A model generated the notes under the pieces. It saw only the letters and a list, made by a program, of their open reading frames with translations, searched no databases and was not told the origin of the DNA. Made by a program: the position numbers and the translations under genes. From positions 1-64,000 of the forward strand of contig NZ_BBYK01000073.1 in NCBI RefSeq assembly GCF_001570365.1: DNA of 64,000 nucleotides. The letters are read 5' to 3'. Position 1 is the stretch's first letter, and the number at the start of each line of letters is the position of its first letter. The stretch is from Microtetraspora fusca (GTDB lineage: Bacteria; Actinomycetota; Actinomycetes; Streptosporangiales; Streptosporangiaceae). Shown one piece after another: positions 60,418 to 64,000 of the stretch.

Positions 60418-62733
60418 TTGGAGCAGTGGGCCAGGCGCGAGGACCGGCGGCTGCTAACCGGCCGTGGTCAGTTCGTCGCGGATATGGCGGTGCAGAATTG
60501 CCTGGATGCGGTCTTCGTCAGAAGCGGGATCGCTCACGGTGTCGTGCGCGACGTGGACTGCGCGGCCGCTCGAGAGGTGCCGGGAGTGGTCGGGGTGTGG
60601 TCGGCGGCGGACCTGTCCGGGTTACCCGCGTGTGCGCACGCTGCCGCGCGCCTGCAGGATCTGCCGCCGGTGCCTCATACGCTGCTCGCGAAGCTGTCCA
60701 CCGCTGAGGCGGTCGCCGGGCGTGAATGGCCGGCGTTGGCGAAGGACCGTGTGCGGTATGCGGGAGAGGCCGTCGCGGTTGTCGTGGGAGAGGACCGCTA
60801 CCGGGCCGAGGACGGAGCCGCCGAGGTCGCCGTCCGGATCGATCCGCTGCCGGCCGTGGTGACGCCCTCCGCCGCCGCCGGCGACTCGGTTCTGCTGTTC
60901 GACGGGCTGAGCAACACCGCGTTCCGGGGAGAGGCCGGGACACCGATCGAGGAGACGGTATGGCAGGAGGCGGCCGTCGTCGTCGAGGCCCGCTATCGCC
61001 AGCAACTCCTGATGCCGACGCCGATGGAGTGCCGGACGATCCTCGCCGTCCCCGAACAGGACGGGCGGTTGACGGTGTGGTCGGGGCATCAGATGCCTCA
61101 CCGGCTGCGGCGAGAACTGGCGGCGCTGCTGGGAATGCCGCTCGACCGGATCCGCGTGGTGGTGCCCGATACCGGCGGCGCGTTCGGTTCCAAGAGCGCG
61201 GCGTTTCCGGAGTTCGTCACGGTGGTCTACCTGGCGGTGATGCTAGGGCGGCCCGTGCGCTGGATCGAGGACCGTCTGGAATCCATGACGGCCGCAACCC
61301 GCGGGCGGGGCCAGGACCAGCGGGTCCGGCTCGCCGCCGACGCCGACGGGCACCTGCTCGCCTACGAACTGCAGATCGACGCCGACGTGGGCGCCTACCC
61401 TCATCTCGGGGTGGGCCTGCCCATGCAGACGGCCTGGATGGCCACCGGGCCGTACGCCACGCCGCGGGTTCACGCCTCCGTGCGCTCGGTGCTGACCAAC
61501 ACGATGGTGACCTACCCGTATCGCGGTGCCGGCCGGCCGGAGGCGACGATCGCGCTGGAGCGGTCGATGGACCTGCTGGCCCGCCGACTCGGGCTGGACC
61601 CGGCGGAGTTGCGGCGACGCAACTTCATCCCGGCCGAAGACTTCCCGTACCAGACTCCCACCGGCCGGTGCTACGACAGCGGGAACTACGCCGCCGCCCT
61701 CGACCTGGCGTTGGAGACCATCGGCTACGACACGTGGCGGGCCGAGCAGACACGCCGCAGGCATGACCCGCGCGCCCTGCCGCTGGGCATCGGCCTGTCC
61801 TGCTACGTGGAACGCTCCGGCGGAGAACCGGGGGGACTGCACGACTTCGCCGGCATCGAAGCGCACGAGGACGGCACGATCATCGCCCGCTGCGGCGCGG
61901 CATCCAGCGGGCAGAGTCATGAGACAACCTTTCCCGCGCTGGTCGCCGCGACCCTCGGCGTCGACGAGAGCCGGGTACAGCTGATCGAGGGAGACACCGA
62001 CGCGCAGCCCGAGGGCCTGGGTTCCTTCGCCAGCCGTTCGGCGCAGGTCGACGGGGCGGCCCTGCACCACGCCTCCGCCCTGCTCATCGACCTGGCACGC
62101 GAGCGGGCCGCGGACTTGTGGGGGACGCCGGTCGAGGAGGTGGAGTGGTCCGACGGCTCGGTCCACCACGTCCGGGACGGCTCGGCCGCCATGGACGTGG
62201 CGGAACTGGTCAAGGCCACCGGACCGCTCAGCGTCGACGACCGGTTCGAGTCGGGCATGGGCTTTCCGTTCGGCGCCCACGTCGCCGTCGCCGAGGTCGA
62301 TCCGGAACTCGGCACCGTCCGCGTGCTACGGCTGGTCGTCGTGGACGACTGCGGAGTCGTGCTCAACCCGGCGATAGTACGCGGGCAGGCATTCGGTTCG
62401 GCCGTCCAGGGGATCGGCCAGGCCCTGTACGAGGGCATCCCGTACGGCGACGACGGCGTGCCGCTGCTGGCGGGCGGCCTGCTGGACTACCTTCTGCCGA
62501 CCGCAACCGAGGTCCCGCCCATCGAGGTCAAGGAGACCCGCACCCCGAGCCCGAGTACGCCGCTGGGTGCCAAGGGGGCGGGTGAGTCGGGCTGCATCGG
62601 CACACCTGCGGCGATCGTCAACGCCGTGGCCGACGCGCTCCAGATCGCCGACCCCGGTCTGCTGCAGATGCCGCTGACCCCGGACGTCGTGTGGCGCGCG
62701 GCCCGCGCCGCGAAGTACGAGGGAGCCCGTTGA
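60418..62733 (+). CDS. Molybdenum hydroxylase large subunit (xanthine dehydrogenase/CoxL family)
   Basis: Start proposed at TTG 60418 (GGGGGA 6-7 nt upstream), which puts EQWARREDRRLLTGRGQFVADM at the N-terminus as in the family; upstream TTG/GTG codons are alternatives. About 771 residues. Aldehyde-oxidase a/b hammerhead ~15-125, then the molybdopterin-binding domains: DTGGAFGSKSA, YPYRGAGRPEA, ASSGQSHETTFPALVAATLG and the catalytic Glu in KGAGESGCIG near the end. The CoxL active-site loop with the Cu-binding Cys (AYRCSFR) reads YRGAGR, so it is not a form I CO dehydrogenase. Likely hydroxylates an N-heterocycle or aldehyde. Confidence 0.9.
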   Translation: MEQWARREDRRLLTGRGQFVADMAVQNCLDAVFVRSGIAHGVVRDVDCAAAREVPGVVGVWSAADLSGLPACAHAAARLQDLPPVPHTLLAKLSTAEAVAGREWPALAKDRVRYAGEAVAVVVGEDRYRAEDGAAEVAVRIDPLPAVVTPSAAAGDSVLLFDGLSNTAFRGEAGTPIEETVWQEAAVVVEARYRQQLLMPTPMECRTILAVPEQDGRLTVWSGHQMPHRLRRELAALLGMPLDRIRVVVPDTGGAFGSKSAAFPEFVTVVYLAVMLGRPVRWIEDRLESMTAATRGRGQDQRVRLAADADGHLLAYELQIDADVGAYPHLGVGLPMQTAWMATGPYATPRVHASVRSVLTNTMVTYPYRGAGRPEATIALERSMDLLARRLGLDPAELRRRNFIPAEDFPYQTPTGRCYDSGNYAAALDLALETIGYDTWRAEQTRRRHDPRALPLGIGLSCYVERSGGEPGGLHDFAGIEAHEDGTIIARCGAASSGQSHETTFPALVAATLGVDESRVQLIEGDTDAQPEGLGSFASRSAQVDGAALHHASALLIDLARERAADLWGTPVEEVEWSDGSVHHVRDGSAAMDVAELVKATGPLSVDDRFESGMGFPFGAHVAVAEVDPELGTVRVLRLVVVDDCGVVLNPAIVRGQAFGSAVQGIGQALYEGIPYGDDGVPLLAGGLLDYLLPTATEVPPIEVKETRTPSPSTPLGAKGAGESGCIGTPAAIVNAVADALQIADPGLLQMPLTPDVVWRAARAAKYEGAR

Positions 62734-63632
62734 AACCCGCAGCCTTCGACTACGTCGCACCTCGCACCGTGGACGAGGCCCTGAACGCCCTCGGCGACAC
62801 CCGGCGCGACGTCCGCGTCCTCGCCGGTGGCCAGAGCCTGATCCTGGAGATGCACCTGCAGCGGATCCGTCCCGACCTGGTGGTCGACATCAACCGTGTC
62901 GCCGGGCTCGACCGCCTGAGCGTGAACGACGGCACGGTCGAGATCGGCGCGCTGGTCCGCCACGGCGTCTTCGAGTCCCCGCAGGCCGTGCCGGGTCCGC
63001 TCGGCAGGCTGTTCGCACTCGCCGCCGTCAACATCGCCCACCCGCCCATCCGCGCCCGTGGCACGATGGTGGGCAGCCTCGCCTGGGCGCATCCGGCATC
63101 GGAGTGGTGCGCGATCGCCCTCGCGCTCGACGCCGTGATCGAGGTACGCAGTACCGGCGGCGCCCGCGAGATCGCGGCCCGTGACTACTTCCGCGGCCCT
63201 TTCCAGACCGCGCGCGCACGAGACGAGCTCATCACCTCGCTGCGGTTCCCGCTGCCCGCGGAGGACACCGGGGTCGGCTTCATCGAGCACCGGCGGACGC
63301 ACTTCTGCTTCGCCCAGGTGGCCGTTGCCGCCGCGCTCACCGTGCACGACGGACTGATCAGCGACGTGAGGATCGGCCTGGTCAACTGCGCCGACCGGCC
63401 GATTCGGGCCCACGCCGCCGAACAGGTCCTGATCGGCCGCGAGGTCATCGTCCCGGCGGTCGGCGACCGGCTGCCCGGCGGCCACCCATTCGCCCGTGCC
63501 GGCCGGATCGCCGCCGACCAGGACGCCGCTCCTCTCGCCGAGCCATACGCCGACCCGGAATACCGGCGGCAGGTCATCGCCGTCCTGGTCGGCCGAACGC
63601 TGCGCCAGGCGGCGGAGGGAGTCCTTCAGTGA
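62730..63632 (+). CDS. Molybdenum hydroxylase FAD-binding (medium) subunit, CoxM family
   Basis: TTG start overlapping the large-subunit stop (TTGA), with GAGGGAG just upstream. 300 residues. FAD-binding LAGGQSLILEMHL (31-43) and the second motif GTMVGSLAWAHPASEW (usual form TIGGSLAHADPASE); the C-terminal domain includes FCFAQVAVAAAL and RIGLVNCADRPIRA. It passes electrons from the 2Fe-2S subunit to the acceptor. Middle gene of an L-M-S operon. Confidence 0.92.
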   Translation: MKPAAFDYVAPRTVDEALNALGDTRRDVRVLAGGQSLILEMHLQRIRPDLVVDINRVAGLDRLSVNDGTVEIGALVRHGVFESPQAVPGPLGRLFALAAVNIAHPPIRARGTMVGSLAWAHPASEWCAIALALDAVIEVRSTGGAREIAARDYFRGPFQTARARDELITSLRFPLPAEDTGVGFIEHRRTHFCFAQVAVAAALTVHDGLISDVRIGLVNCADRPIRAHAAEQVLIGREVIVPAVGDRLPGGHPFARAGRIAADQDAAPLAEPYADPEYRRQVIAVLVGRTLRQAAEGVLQ

Positions 63633-64000
63633 AGATCACGCTCACGGTCAACGGCGACGACTACCCGCTGGATGTCGAGCCGCGACGTATCTTGGCCGAT
63701 GTACTACGCGAGGACTGCCGGCTGACGGGCACACACCTCGGTTGCGAGCACGGTGTCTGCGGGGCCTGCACAGTGCTGGTGGACGGCCAGGCCGTACGTT
63801 CATGCCTCATGCTTGCCGTACAGTGCGACGGCAGGTCGGTACGCACCGTTGAAGGCTTGGCGGGGCCTGACGGCGAGCCGCATCCGCTCCAACGGGCCTT
63901 CTCCGCCGAGCACGCCCTGCAGTGCGGTTTCTGCACACCGGGCTTTCTGATGGTGGCGGCAGGCGCCCTGGAGGCCGACCCGGCGATCGGCGACGATCCG
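63629..64000 (+). CDS. Molybdenum hydroxylase 2Fe-2S (small) subunit, CoxS family, cut by window edge
   Basis: GTG start overlapping the medium-subunit stop (GTGA). The visible 124 residues include the plant-type cluster C39, C44, C47, C59 (LGCEHGVCGACTVLVDG) and the first half of the second cluster, C99 and C102 (LQCGFCTPGF). The closing C-x-C and stop lie past the window. Carries electrons from the Mo centre to FAD. Confidence 0.93.
   Translation, partial: MKITLTVNGDDYPLDVEPRRILADVLREDCRLTGTHLGCEHGVCGACTVLVDGQAVRSCLMLAVQCDGRSVRTVEGLAGPDGEPHPLQRAFSAEHALQCGFCTPGFLMVAAGALEADPAIGDDP

Overview
The window is high-GC actinomycete DNA, with a strong G/C third-position bias and GTG/TTG starts alongside ATG. 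Many ABC uptake systems, ROK/TetR/HxlR/PaaX regulators and secreted glycoside hydrolases suggest a soil filamentous actinobacterium. The Streptosporangiaceae (Nonomuraea or Streptosporangium type) is my guess from gene style, not a proven assignment. No rRNA, complete tRNA, CRISPR array, plasmid origin or intact insertion sequence was seen.

Layout. 1-2.4 kb: hypothetical and decayed genes, including an endonuclease/exonuclease/phosphatase (EEP) protein cut off near 1700. 2.6-4.3 kb: a methyltransferase divergent from an HxlR regulator, with a palindrome between them. 4.6-13.4 kb: a seven-gene minus-strand operon (peptide/nickel-type ABC transporter, CocE-type hydrolase, amidase) divergent from a TetR gene at 13.6 kb, with a 24-bp inverted repeat between them. 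14.3-20.6 kb: secreted SurE phosphatase, alpha/beta hydrolase, MFS transporter, TetR repressor and GH3 beta-glucosidase. The same ACCGA-N4-TCGGT palindrome lies before both the SurE operon and the repressor/GH3 pair. 20.7-23.3 kb: a two-component system beside a small secreted protein, with phased ACCTGAAG boxes between. 23.6-31.2 kb: a PaaX-like regulator, MHS-type transporter and a five-gene CoA-dependent catabolic operon (SDR, amidohydrolase, MaoC hydratase, acyl-CoA dehydrogenase, acyl-CoA synthetase). A related 26-bp block precedes both the transporter and the operon.

31.2-38.5 kb: BASS-family transporter, a DyP-peroxidase operon with two unfamiliar partner proteins, an EamA transporter and a phospholipase C without an export signal. 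38.6-49.2 kb: a galactoside utilisation locus (GH5, GH42, sugar ABC transporter, ROK regulator, GH36). 49.3-51.8 kb: a polytopic membrane protein fused to an endoglycoceramidase-like GH5 domain. 51.8-60.4 kb: accessory, partly decayed DNA, flanked by two sequences resembling tRNA 3' halves. It carries lipoproteins, a secreted TolB-propeller/amidohydrolase fusion, an MFS transporter and a collapsed N-acyl-D-amino-acid deacylase pseudogene. 60.4-64.0 kb: a three-subunit molybdenum hydroxylase operon running off the end.

Together this is a nutrient-scavenging region: separate regulator-transporter-enzyme modules for amides/esters, glucosides, galactosides and an organic acid. The least explained parts are the DyP operon, the membrane-GH5 fusion, the PaaX-linked CoA pathway and the 52-60 kb segment.
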